This document shows, piece by piece, positions 1-8,431 of a stretch of 36,814 nucleotides of DNA. The stretch's first letter is position 1. Each line of letters opens with the position of its first letter. The notes beneath the pieces were generated by a model. The model worked only from the letters and a program-made list of their open reading frames with translations. It was not told the DNA's origin and did not search any database. The position numbers and the translations under genes were made by a program. Location: assembly GCA_049281195.1 (NCBI GenBank), contig JBAPRR010000174.1, positions 1 to 36,814 of the forward strand. Reading direction: 5' to 3'. The DNA comes from JBAPRR01 sp049281195. Its GTDB lineage: Bacteria; Actinomycetota; Acidimicrobiia; Acidimicrobiales; CAVXTF01.

Positions 1-149
1 GTGCAGTATGGTCCCATTGAGCAGAAATGCGTGACAGCAGTTTTGGTTAAAGCAGCTGTACCAAATAGGCGGAAATAGAACACCAGATCTGCCTTATGCC
101 CGCCCAGGGCCACATCTGAGCCCACAGATCCTCGAAAAGAGATGGATCG

Positions 150-1028
150 ATGAGCGTCGAGAGAATGACTGATACCGAGCTCATGTCGGCAATCGAAAGT
201 TTTCCGGTCTGGCACTACGAATTCGACCTGGGCGGAGTCAAAACGCACGCCCGAAATCAATACAGCGCGAACAGACATCGTGAACGCGCACGACATTTTT
301 TCGAACCCCTGGTGAAGCTGACCGGTGGTCTCAAAGGGAAAAGGGTTCTCGACCTGGGTTGCAACGCCGGGTACTGGTCCCTCAAAGCGATCGAGGCCGG
401 CGCCGACTTTGTTTTCGGTATTGACGGGCGTCAAATGCATATCGATCAGTCGAATCTGGTATTCAGGGCAAAAGGCATCGACCGGGACAGGTACAGGTTC
501 GAGCACGGTGACGTCTTTGGTTACCCCTACGACTCATACGGCCCATTCGACGTGGTTTTATGTCTCGGCTTGCTTTACCACGTCAGCAAGACGATGGACC
601 TGTTCGAGAAGATCTCGGCGTGCAACACCGACCTCCTCCTGGTCGATACCCGGGTCTCCTTACTCCCGGGTGCCATTTTGGAGCTCGACCACGAAAAGAC
701 GCAGGACACTCGCAACGCGATCGATCACGAGCTGGTGCTGGTGCCGACCAGGCGCGCCGTCGCACAGCTGGCCCAGCAGTTCGGGTACGCCACTGTCGTT
801 ATCCCTCTCCGGTCGGTCAGGGACTTCACCGGGATGCACGACTACCGCGACGGAAAGCGAGCCTCGTTCATCTGCTCGAAGGAGACCTCGTTGGCTTCGT
901 TAGGGACCGACGAGTTCGATCTGCCGGCACACCCGGTCCAGAAGGTCCTCGATCAACGCCTCAAGGTTCTCGACATGCGCTTGCAACGACGCCGGTCGCT
1001 CAAACGGAATCCGGCTCCACGCAGCTGA
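150..1028 (+). CDS. Class I SAM-dependent methyltransferase (CmoB/DUF1698-like)
   Basis: A 292-residue protein with a Rossmann methyltransferase fold. Motif I (VLDLGCNAG, about residues 66-74) binds SAM, an acidic residue ends strand 2 (FGIDGRQ, Asp92), and a later strand reads DVVLCLGLLYHV near 133-144. The N-terminal PVWHYEFDLGGVKT stretch resembles the head of the CmoB/DUF1698 group, which modifies tRNA wobble uridine in enterobacteria. Many actinobacterial members have no known substrate, so only methyltransferase is claimed. The ATG is preceded by GAGATGG about 4 nt upstream; a second in-frame ATG lies at 165. Bases 1-149 hold no complete gene. A frame open from the window edge to a TAG at 76-78 could be the tail of an upstream gene but is too short to judge. 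The stop codon is the first TGA of a 7-bp tandem repeat. Confidence 0.85.
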   Translation: MSVERMTDTELMSAIESFPVWHYEFDLGGVKTHARNQYSANRHRERARHFFEPLVKLTGGLKGKRVLDLGCNAGYWSLKAIEAGADFVFGIDGRQMHIDQSNLVFRAKGIDRDRYRFEHGDVFGYPYDSYGPFDVVLCLGLLYHVSKTMDLFEKISACNTDLLLVDTRVSLLPGAILELDHEKTQDTRNAIDHELVLVPTRRAVAQLAQQFGYATVVIPLRSVRDFTGMHDYRDGKRASFICSKETSLASLGTDEFDLPAHPVQKVLDQRLKVLDMRLQRRRSLKRNPAPRS

Positions 1029-1053
1029 TCGCTGATCGCTGATCGCTGATCGC
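1026..1053. repeat. 7-bp tandem repeat x4 spanning a stop codon
   Basis: Four perfect copies of TGATCGC. The first TGA (1026-1028) is the stop codon of the methyltransferase gene. Because seven is not a multiple of three, the successive TGAs at 1026, 1033, 1040 and 1047 close all three plus-strand frames. The repeat lies almost wholly outside the coding sequence. It is one of several tandem duplications in this window that copy a stop codon. Confidence 0.95.
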
Positions 1054-1182
1054 TGGGGCTGTTTACATAGCCAATGAATCGCCCGGCTGAAATCACAAAT
1101 CAGTTTTCGGGCCGTGGTCCTTTCTCGGTACACGGGTACGCGGAGTCCGGTGGCTATGGAAAAGCTCTGGAAAAGTCGACCG

Positions 1183-1257
1183 CAAGTGAATGACGCGCGA
1201 ACACAGGGTGCCGCAAAGATGAATCTTTGCATTCACCTTGAAAAGCCGAATCCCTGA
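1183..1257 (+). promoter_or_regulatory. Structured leader with possible 12-codon leader ORF
   Basis: This lies in the 286-nt gap before the giant gene at 1315. An outer stem pairs CAAGTGAATG (1183-1192) with CATTCACCTTG (1230-1240), with one bulged base. Inside it is the palindrome GCAAAGAT-GA-ATCTTTGC (1213-1230), either a hairpin or a dimeric operator. An ATG at 1219, inside that hairpin and 8 nt after AGGGTG (1205-1210), opens a 12-codon frame (MNLCIHLEKPNP) ending at 1257. No known riboswitch class was recognised. The pairing is directly visible; any regulatory role is inference. Nothing else was recognised in 1054-1314 except the ribosome-binding site of the next gene. Confidence 0.35.
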
Positions 1258-1314
1258 CTGTTAAGACCGCCATGGCTTTGTCCGGGTCCGGCGGACTTTC
1301 GAGGAGGAATTCAG

Positions 1315-4300
1315 TTGCTTCGTCGCATGACACAACGCGTTCAAGGTCGAGTGGGAAGGCGCCGGAGCATCGCTTCGTCGCTCCTGCGTCTCGGCATTGT
1401 GATTCCTCTGCTCGGTGCGCTCACAGGAGCTGCGATCCTCACCAGTCAACTGAGCGGGGCCGGATCCCATATCCGTTACGGCGCCAACGGCGATACCGCT
1501 TATTCAGTGGCGGCGGCGCCTCTGGTCACCACCATCTCGAACGGGACGAGCTCGGCTCCGTGGAACACCTCCCAGGGCGACCCGGACTTCCCCGACTACG
1601 CCACCGTCCCGCCGGGAACCCTCCTTCCCACCTACACGCCAGGCGGAGCAGAGGCCGACAGCTACCCCAACCTCGCCGTTTATCCCGCCGCAGACAGCGG
1701 GACTGACGGTGACTCCCCGTACCCGAGCGGCACCGTCGGAACGCCCGGTCCCCTCGCCGGTTACTGCGGCACCGGCAACCAGGTGACCGCGTCCGCCGGC
1801 TCGCCGCAGCGCCAGCCTGCCGGCACGACCCTTCCGTTTGCACCCGCGTACTTCCCGCACATCGTGCGCAACTCCGACGGCTCGCTGACCGGATACTTCG
1901 ACTGGCGGCCGAAAGACACCGACGAAGCCATCGTCGTGGCCAAGTCGACCGACAACGGCAAGGACTGGACATACGAGGGCGAGGCTCTCGAGCAGAACCC
2001 CGGATACTGCCCGTCCGCTGACATAAACGACGACGGGCAGGGTCACCCGAACGTGCTCACGATCGGTGGAACGAGCAGGCTCTACACCCTGCAGCGCCCG
2101 GCCGGCGACAACGTCGGTGTCGGAATGCTCGTACACACGCTCAACCCCACGAACTCGGACCCTCTGAACGGCGTTCCTTCCACAGAAGAAGTCGGCATCG
2201 ACCCGGATGCCTTTGCCACGAACACGACGTCGTTCACGGTTCCCTTCACCGGTGGCACACCGGTCACCATCCCCTTGAACCAGACCGGTCTGGCGGGTTC
2301 ACCCGAGCAGTTGACCGCTAACTCATCTGCCGGCGGGTTCGTGGACCTGAACGCCACGCCCACCCCGAATGCCGGCACCGTCATCAAGTGCACCGGCTCG
2401 ACGTCAACCTCGTTGACCGGATGTACGACCACAGCATCGGACGGGATCACCATCAACCCGAACGACCTCATCGAGCAGGTCATCGGCACGACCACCGGTT
2501 CAACGGGGTCGGGGACGGTCCCCGCAGGCCCGAACACGACGAGCGGCGACGGGGGTCTCGCCTCGATCGGCGTGAGCTTCGTGACCCAGACGACCGCTTA
2601 CATCCTGAACGCAAACGCGCCAAACCGTCTCTACCTGAACGGCGTCGCTATCTACTGCGCCCAGTCGAACGCCAGCCCGACGACCAAGATCGAGAACTGC
2701 ACCACCGGTCCCGGTAATGCCCCTCTGGCCTACACCACCGGATCGGTCCTGACCTCCGACCCGATCGTGCCGGCGACCGCAACGGCCCAAACCAACGGCC
2801 TCATCTCTCCCGACGGGATAGTGGGCGTACTGCCCAGCTACCCCGGCCTTCCCTCGGGCTACACCGCGGTCATGTACACCGAGAAGATCCTCAACTACTA
2901 CGTGGCCGGTACCACCACCAATTCCGGGTCCGTCACATTCGGCACCAACTTCAACCTCACCTTCACGCCTTCTGCATCTTTCCAGGGCGTGGGCGGGCTG
3001 CCGAGCGACATGCCCTCTCCGAGCTCGGTGACCTCTGCCAGTCCGGTCACCGTCTACATGGGCGACATAACAGCCTCCGACATCGTGTCGGTGACCTGTA
3101 CCGGAGAAACCTCGACGACGCTCACCGGATGCAACACATCGGGCCCGACCACCGACCAGTACAACGCCACGAGCATGATCGGTGCACCTGGCGCGGCCAT
3201 CGTCCCGACCGGGACGTTGAACGAGACCGGTGAAGGCGCAGGGGCGGCCCCGTCGGCCAAGAACGTGGCCAAGCTGATGAAGAACAACGAGGACCTGTCG
3301 TTGTTGCGCGTCGCTTACACATCCGACGGCATCAACTTTACGGATTCTGGACTCGCCAACAGCGGGATCATCAGCGACCAGGGCACCACCCAGGCTTCCA
3401 GCTACACCGGCATCAACGATCCCAATCTGCAGACCAGCCCGTCGAACCTCGACCAGTACGCGGGCGGGCAGTCAGACGCCACCGAGATGCGGTTCGTCGG
3501 TTCGGCCGGCTCGATCATCACCAATCCCGACGGTAGCTACGGCCTGTTCCTGTCGGGAGCCTGGGCCGCCGACGGCGACAGCGACTCCTTCAATCAGATC
3601 TTCTACTCCTCGTCGACCAACGGCCAGGACTGGAGCGTCCCGGTCGACCTTGTCAGCACCGATTACACGTTCAGTGCATCCTCGACCCAGGACGCCAGTG
3701 GCGGCCCGCTCGGGGTCTCCGCCTACTACTCCGGCCGGGCCTATGGACCGAGCGTCGTGCAGAACCCGAACGGCACCCTCACCATGGTCTTTGCCGGCTA
3801 CAGGCTCCCCAAGCCCATCGTGGATGCCGGCACCGTGCTCGGGACGAACCCCTCGGACCAGTACACCGTGGGAACCGACGATCCGGCGCTTTACCGGAAC
3901 ATCATGGTGGTGACACTCCAGTCATCGACCACGCCCGCCGTTGCCACGACGACGTCGCTCGCCACCAGTGACGCGACGCCGGTCGTCGGCGAGCAGGTCA
4001 CCTACACCGCGACTGTGGCGCCGGTATCGCCCGGTACGGGAACGCCGACCGGAACTGTGACCTTCACCGGGAGCGCGGGGACGCTATGTACGACGTCTCT
4101 CGACGAGGACACTTCCGATCAAGCCACCTGCACCGCGACCTACGCCGCGCCCGGGAGCGATTCGGTCACCGCGACCTACAACGCGGACTCGAACTATGCG
4201 ACGTCCACGTCGAGCGGGCAGTCAGAGACGATCGGCCAGGACTCGACCACCACGTCCCTGTCGTCATCCAACGCAACTCCCGTGGTCGGTCAGTCGCTCA

Positions 4301-7275
4301 CTTTTACGGCCACGGTGGCACCGGTGTCTCCGGGGGCAGGTACGGCGACGGGAACAGTCACCTTCACCGGTGACTCGGGAACGCTGTGTACCTCCACCCT
4401 CGATGAGGGTGCGACGGACACCGCCACGTGCACCATCGCTTACACATCCGCCGGAAGCGACTCGGTCACCGCGGCATACGGAGGTGATTCGAACGACCTC
4501 ACGTCTTCGTCGTCGTCTCAGGCGGAGTCGATCGCGCAGGACTCGACCACGACAACCCTGGCCACCACGACCAACTCGCCCGTGGTCGGCCAACCGGTGA
4601 CATATACCGCCACGGTGGCGACGGTCTCCCCCGGTCAAGGAACCCCCACCGGCTACGTCACCTTCACCGGTTCGAGCGGTGTGTTGTGCACCACAACACT
4701 CGATGGGGACGCCAGCGACCAGGCCACGTGCCAGACGACGTACCCGGCATCCGGATCCGACTCGGTGACCGCCTCTTACGGGGGTGACACGAACGACTCG
4801 ACATCCTCGTCGGCACCGCCGCAGGCAATCAGCATCGGTGCCGCGTCGACGACCACGACGATCTCGTCGTCGGATGCCAGTCCCGTTGTAGGCGAGCAGG
4901 TCACGTACACGGCCACCGTCACCGCGACCTCGCCCGGCGCGGGGACCCCCACCGGCACGGTGACGTTCACCGGGAACTCGGGAACGCTGTGCACATCGAC
5001 GCTCAACGAGGCAGCCACCGATCAGGCGACGTGCCAGAGCACCTACACGTCCGTCGGCACCGACTCGGTCAGCGCCGGATATGCGGGCGACGGCAACTTC
5101 GGCTCCTCGACCTCACAGCCGCAGACCGAGGCGATCGGCCAGGCCCAGACCTCGACGTCGATCATCTCGTCGCCCACGTCTCCGGTAGTGGGCGAACCGG
5201 TCACATACACAGCGACGGTCACCCCGACCGCCCCGGGCGCCGGCACGCCGACGGGAAGCGTTACCTTCGCCGGAAACGGCGGAACGATCTGCAGCGGCGC
5301 CGCTCTCGGCCAGAGCAGCCCCGACACAGCCACGTGCGACACGACGTACTCGAACACTCAGGGCGACACGGTTACGGCGTCGTATGGCGGCGACACCAAC
5401 TTCGCATCATCGGTTTCGGCGCCTCTTTCCGAATCGGTGCAAGAGGCTCCCACCACGACGACCCTGAGTGTCGACAACGCCGGTCCCGTTGTCGGCCAGA
5501 GCGTCACGTTCACCGCGACGGTCGCCGTGTCGTCCCCCGGCACCGGAACGCCCGGGGGCTCGGTCACATTCTCCGGTGACTCGGGAGTGCTCTGCACCAC
5601 ATCGCTGAACGGTGACGCCACCGACCAGGCCACGTGCGCCACCGCCTACCCGGCCACCGGAACCGACTCGGTGACCGCCACGTATGACGGAAGCACCGAC
5701 TTTGCATCGTCGACCTCGTCACCGGCACAGGGCGTCTCGATATCCGAGGCTTCCACCACTACGTCGATCTCGACCAGTGAGAGCTCACCGGTGGTCGGCC
5801 AATTGGTGACGTACACCGCCACGGTGTCCGCGGTCGCTCCGGGTGCGGGGACAGCCACCGGGAACGTCACGTTCTCCGGCAAGGAAGGCACGATCTGCAC
5901 CTCGGCGCTCGACTCCGCCGATCAGGCCACGTGCACGACCAAGTACGGGAGCACCGGCACCGACTCGCTCACCGCCAGCTATGCGGGTGACTCGAACTTC
6001 ACCTCGTCGTCCTCGGGAGCACAAGCCGAGAGCATCGTCGCCGCGGATACCACGACGTCGATCTCGACGAACGCTTCTTCTGCGGTCGTGGGACAGCACG
6101 TCACCTACACGGCCACCGTCACTCCGACAGCGCCGGGTGCAGGCACCGCCACCGGCAAGGTCACGTTCACCGCAAACGCGGGGACGCTTTGCACTTCCAC
6201 GCTCAACGGTGAGGACCAGGCCACGTGCACGGTCACGTACTCCAACCCGGGGACTGACTCGGTGACGGCCTCTTACGCCGGCGACCCGAACTTCGACGGC
6301 TCCGCGTCGGGGCCGCAGGCCGAGAGGATCTCCGCGGCCGCGACCCAGACCACGTTGTCCGCGAACGTCACCAACAGCCAAGCCGGCCAGCAGATCCTGT
6401 TCACCGCGGCGGTAGCGGCCCAGTCGCCCGGAAGTGGAACACCAACGGGAACGGTGAAGTTCGCCGACTCCAGCGGGACTCTGTGCATCGTCACGCTCGA
6501 CGATTCGTCGCCCGACCAGACCACCTGCCCGGCCAGCTACGCCACCACCGGCAAGTTCACCGTCACGGCGACCTACGAGGGATCGACGGACTTCGGCGCA
6601 TCCACCTCGAACCAGGTGACCGAATCGGTTTCCGCCGCGTCGACCCAGACGGTGATCACCGAGACCTCCAGTCCCGCGTTGACCGGCGAGACGTTGAAGA
6701 TCACCGCCAGCGTCGAACCCGTCGCACCTGCGGGAGGTTCGCCCGGCGGGACCGTCGACTTTTCGGTCACGAACGGCACCAACCAGGCGCTCAATTGCAA
6801 CGGAGGCAACGCCCAGACGATCAAGAGCGGAAAAGGTGCTGTCTGCACAGTCCCTGCTGCGGACATAACTCCGGCGGCAGAACCCCTGAGCATCCAAGCC
6901 GGGTATCAGGGGAACGGTTCTTATGAGCCGAGCCAATCGACCGGTACCGAGCAGATCAACCCGGATCCGACGACCGTGACTGTGGCTTCTTCGGCGAACC
7001 CGGCGAACTCCGGCCAGGCGGTCACGTTCACCGCAACGGTTTCCGCAGCCGCTCCCGGAAGCGGGGTGCCGGGTGGGACGGTGACGTTCAGCTTCTTGCC
7101 GGGCGGGAGCCTCGCATGCACGGGCACCAACCCGGCGACGCTCTCGCCTTCAGGCACCGCTACGTGCAAGCTCGCCAAGGGAATGCTCAAGTCTCCGGTG
7201 AAGGTTTCCGCAACCTACGGCGGATCGCCCGATTACGTGCAGAAGACCGGGACGCTGAAGGAGACGGTGAAGTAG
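1315..7275 (+). CDS. Giant secreted protein: sialidase-like (BNR) head plus 11 Ig-like repeats
   Basis: A 1986-residue exported protein. The TTG start follows GAGGAGG (1301-1307) by 7 nt; an in-frame ATG at 1327 is an alternative. The N-terminus has a basic run (VGRRR) and a hydrophobic stretch near residues 20-45, giving a signal peptide or membrane anchor. Residues about 50-870 look like a beta-propeller with Asp-box motifs, STDNGKDW near 211 and SSTNGQDW near 766, as in sialidases and other BNR proteins; no catalytic set could be confirmed. Two CTGxTSTxLTGC motifs lie between them. Residues about 876-1986 are eleven Ig-like repeats of about 100 residues (PVVGxxVTYTATV, TGTVTFTG, a GTLC and ATC cysteine pair, DSVTASYxGD). 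No LPXTG motif or C-terminal membrane segment is seen. Likely roles are adhesion or glycan binding at the cell surface; this is inferred. Confidence 0.85.
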   Translation: MLRRMTQRVQGRVGRRRSIASSLLRLGIVIPLLGALTGAAILTSQLSGAGSHIRYGANGDTAYSVAAAPLVTTISNGTSSAPWNTSQGDPDFPDYATVPPGTLLPTYTPGGAEADSYPNLAVYPAADSGTDGDSPYPSGTVGTPGPLAGYCGTGNQVTASAGSPQRQPAGTTLPFAPAYFPHIVRNSDGSLTGYFDWRPKDTDEAIVVAKSTDNGKDWTYEGEALEQNPGYCPSADINDDGQGHPNVLTIGGTSRLYTLQRPAGDNVGVGMLVHTLNPTNSDPLNGVPSTEEVGIDPDAFATNTTSFTVPFTGGTPVTIPLNQTGLAGSPEQLTANSSAGGFVDLNATPTPNAGTVIKCTGSTSTSLTGCTTTASDGITINPNDLIEQVIGTTTGSTGSGTVPAGPNTTSGDGGLASIGVSFVTQTTAYILNANAPNRLYLNGVAIYCAQSNASPTTKIENCTTGPGNAPLAYTTGSVLTSDPIVPATATAQTNGLISPDGIVGVLPSYPGLPSGYTAVMYTEKILNYYVAGTTTNSGSVTFGTNFNLTFTPSASFQGVGGLPSDMPSPSSVTSASPVTVYMGDITASDIVSVTCTGETSTTLTGCNTSGPTTDQYNATSMIGAPGAAIVPTGTLNETGEGAGAAPSAKNVAKLMKNNEDLSLLRVAYTSDGINFTDSGLANSGIISDQGTTQASSYTGINDPNLQTSPSNLDQYAGGQSDATEMRFVGSAGSIITNPDGSYGLFLSGAWAADGDSDSFNQIFYSSSTNGQDWSVPVDLVSTDYTFSASSTQDASGGPLGVSAYYSGRAYGPSVVQNPNGTLTMVFAGYRLPKPIVDAGTVLGTNPSDQYTVGTDDPALYRNIMVVTLQSSTTPAVATTTSLATSDATPVVGEQVTYTATVAPVSPGTGTPTGTVTFTGSAGTLCTTSLDEDTSDQATCTATYAAPGSDSVTATYNADSNYATSTSSGQSETIGQDSTTTSLSSSNATPVVGQSLTFTATVAPVSPGAGTATGTVTFTGDSGTLCTSTLDEGATDTATCTIAYTSAGSDSVTAAYGGDSNDLTSSSSSQAESIAQDSTTTTLATTTNSPVVGQPVTYTATVATVSPGQGTPTGYVTFTGSSGVLCTTTLDGDASDQATCQTTYPASGSDSVTASYGGDTNDSTSSSAPPQAISIGAASTTTTISSSDASPVVGEQVTYTATVTATSPGAGTPTGTVTFTGNSGTLCTSTLNEAATDQATCQSTYTSVGTDSVSAGYAGDGNFGSSTSQPQTEAIGQAQTSTSIISSPTSPVVGEPVTYTATVTPTAPGAGTPTGSVTFAGNGGTICSGAALGQSSPDTATCDTTYSNTQGDTVTASYGGDTNFASSVSAPLSESVQEAPTTTTLSVDNAGPVVGQSVTFTATVAVSSPGTGTPGGSVTFSGDSGVLCTTSLNGDATDQATCATAYPATGTDSVTATYDGSTDFASSTSSPAQGVSISEASTTTSISTSESSPVVGQLVTYTATVSAVAPGAGTATGNVTFSGKEGTICTSALDSADQATCTTKYGSTGTDSLTASYAGDSNFTSSSSGAQAESIVAADTTTSISTNASSAVVGQHVTYTATVTPTAPGAGTATGKVTFTANAGTLCTSTLNGEDQATCTVTYSNPGTDSVTASYAGDPNFDGSASGPQAERISAAATQTTLSANVTNSQAGQQILFTAAVAAQSPGSGTPTGTVKFADSSGTLCIVTLDDSSPDQTTCPASYATTGKFTVTATYEGSTDFGASTSNQVTESVSAASTQTVITETSSPALTGETLKITASVEPVAPAGGSPGGTVDFSVTNGTNQALNCNGGNAQTIKSGKGAVCTVPAADITPAAEPLSIQAGYQGNGSYEPSQSTGTEQINPDPTTVTVASSANPANSGQAVTFTATVSAAAPGSGVPGGTVTFSFLPGGSLACTGTNPATLSPSGTATCKLAKGMLKSPVKVSATYGGSPDYVQKTGTLKETVK
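3940..7272 (+). repeat. Eleven Ig-like coding repeats (about 300-bp period)
   Basis: Repeat units begin near 3940, 4240, 4540, 4843, 5143, 5446, 5749, 6043, 6337, 6637 and 6964. Most are 294-303 bp; the tenth is about 327 and the last about 309. Units 1-9 share the PVVGQ core and the two-cysteine pattern. Units 10 and 11 are more divergent, with longer inserts before the first cysteine. The cysteines probably form one disulfide per domain, which fits an extracytoplasmic location. Confidence 0.9.
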
Positions 7276-7291
7276 GCCTGAAGGTCACGGC

Positions 7292-7331
7292 AGAGCGGGG
7301 TCATGCCAAGATCAAACGATGACCCCGCTCT
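7292..7331 (+). terminator. Perfect 13-bp hairpin overlapping the next start codon
   Basis: AGAGCGGGGTCAT (7292-7304) and ATGACCCCGCTCT (7319-7331) are exact reverse complements around a 14-nt loop. It lies 17 nt after the giant gene's stop and could end its transcript, but there is no U-tract. The right arm begins with the ATG of the methyltransferase at 7319, so a transcript entering from upstream would hide that start codon. Confidence 0.55.
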
Positions 7332-8104
7332 ACGAAGACAGACGGAGGGCCGAATCCTTCGGCGAAGACCCTGACCTTTACGACCGGGCGCGGCCGAGCT
7401 ATCCGGCCGCGCTGGTCGACGACCTGATGGCCGACGGCCCCACCGACGTGATCGACGTGGGATGCGGTACCGGGATCGTGAGCAGGATCTTCATAGCCAG
7501 AGGATGCAACGTTCTCGGGGTCGAAGTAGATGAGCGTATGGCCGGGTACGCCCGCGCCCACGGTGTGACCGTCGAGGTCGGGAAGTTCGAGACATGGGAC
7601 TCGAAGGGCCGGCAGTTCGATCTGCTCGTCTCGGGACAGGCCTGGCACTGGATCGATCCGCTGCCAGGCGCCCGGGCCGCTTCGAATTGCCTGCACTCGG
7701 GGGCGAGGTTCGCCGTGTTCTGGAACCGCCAGTCCTACTCGAAAGAGGTCACCGACGTCCTCTTCGAGGTCTACGAACGGCTGGCTCCGCACCTAATCGG
7801 AAAGAGTCCTCTCCTGTACACGTTGATGGGCAAGGAAAAGGCCGATCTCGACCGTGACCCAGTCGCCGTGTCACTGGAGGAGTGCGGTGGATTCGACTCG
7901 ATCGAGCGTCGCAAATACGAGTGGGAGCGGGAATACGCGGTCGACGAATGGCTCGGCCACGTCCGGACCTCGAGCGATCACCGCCTGTTGCCGGCCGACG
8001 AATTGTCGGAATTGCTGCGGGAGCTCGACAAAGAGCTGACAAAGCTCGGCGGCCGTTTTGTCATTCATTACGACACGTACGAACTCACCGCTCTCAAGAA
8101 TTGA
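7319..8104 (+). CDS. Class I SAM-dependent methyltransferase (Methyltransf_11-like)
   Basis: A 261-residue cytosolic methyltransferase. The YDRARPSYP opening is typical of this family. Motif I is VIDVGCGTG (about 44-52), the strand-2 acid is in GVEVDERM (about 67-74), and LLVSGQAWHWIDP follows; the QAWHW motif is common in small-molecule methyltransferases. The substrate is unknown. No Shine-Dalgarno sequence precedes the ATG, and the start lies inside the right arm of a perfect hairpin. A leaderless transcript is one way to express it: CAAGAT at 7307-7312 is a poor but possible -10 element 6 nt before the ATG. The 8105-8314 gap downstream shows no gene, only the first part of the duplicated block before the next gene. 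Confidence 0.85.
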   Translation: MTPLYEDRRRAESFGEDPDLYDRARPSYPAALVDDLMADGPTDVIDVGCGTGIVSRIFIARGCNVLGVEVDERMAGYARAHGVTVEVGKFETWDSKGRQFDLLVSGQAWHWIDPLPGARAASNCLHSGARFAVFWNRQSYSKEVTDVLFEVYERLAPHLIGKSPLLYTLMGKEKADLDRDPVAVSLEECGGFDSIERRKYEWEREYAVDEWLGHVRTSSDHRLLPADELSELLRELDKELTKLGGRFVIHYDTYELTALKN

Positions 8105-8296
8105 TTCGGAAATACCCGGAAAGTGATTGGGATTACTGGTCCACTAACCGTGGGATTTATCGATACTCTACGTGACATATCGGCTTGCTTTCATCGTTGT
8201 TGTGCCGCTGTTGGGATTGAAAACCGAAACATTCCAGCCGATTTGAGAAGGGCTTGACCGCGGCAATCTTTCTGGACTGTTCAGCTATGCATCCCT

Positions 8297-8431
8297 GGCG
8301 TCGATAACGCAATTGTGCCAGAAGCGTCTTCTGACCAGCTAGATCGCACCCGTCAGCCGACCGGCGTCGATAGCGCAATTGTGCCAGAAGCGTCGTCTGA
8401 CCACCAGCTAGATCGCACCCGTCAGCCGACC
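8297..8431 (+). repeat. 66/69-bp tandem duplication covering a start codon
   Basis: Copy 1 is 8297-8362 (66 nt) and copy 2 is 8363-8431 (69 nt). They are nearly identical and differ mainly by a 3-nt insertion and a few substitutions. Each contains a GTG (8315 and 8381) in the frame of the GGDEF-EAL gene, giving the protein two copies of a PEASSD...QLDRTRQPTG segment. Both lengths and the indel are multiples of three, which suggests that the segment is translated. Confidence 0.9.

Noticed and set aside
1246..1275. Resemblance to the 3' end of c-di-AMP (ydaO) riboswitches
   Set aside because: Only CCGAATCC and a short GAC...TAA stretch fit. The conserved 5' core and pairing were not found.
1183..1314. 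Possible c-di-GMP-I (GEMM) riboswitch
   Set aside because: CACAGGG and GCAAAG occur, but not in the order, spacing or stems of the class.
5785..6936. 383-codon minus-strand frame opposite the Ig repeats
   Set aside because: It is a shadow of the repeats. Its Arg/Gly-rich product repeats only because the sense strand repeats.
6964..7275. Sortase (LPXTG) or other wall anchor on the first giant protein
   Set aside because: The C-terminus is the end of an Ig-like repeat with no LPXTG motif, hydrophobic segment or basic tail. The same holds for the second giant protein ending at 22779.
8297..8431. CRISPR-like direct repeats
   Set aside because: The copies are adjacent with no spacers, there are only two, and no cas genes lie in the window.
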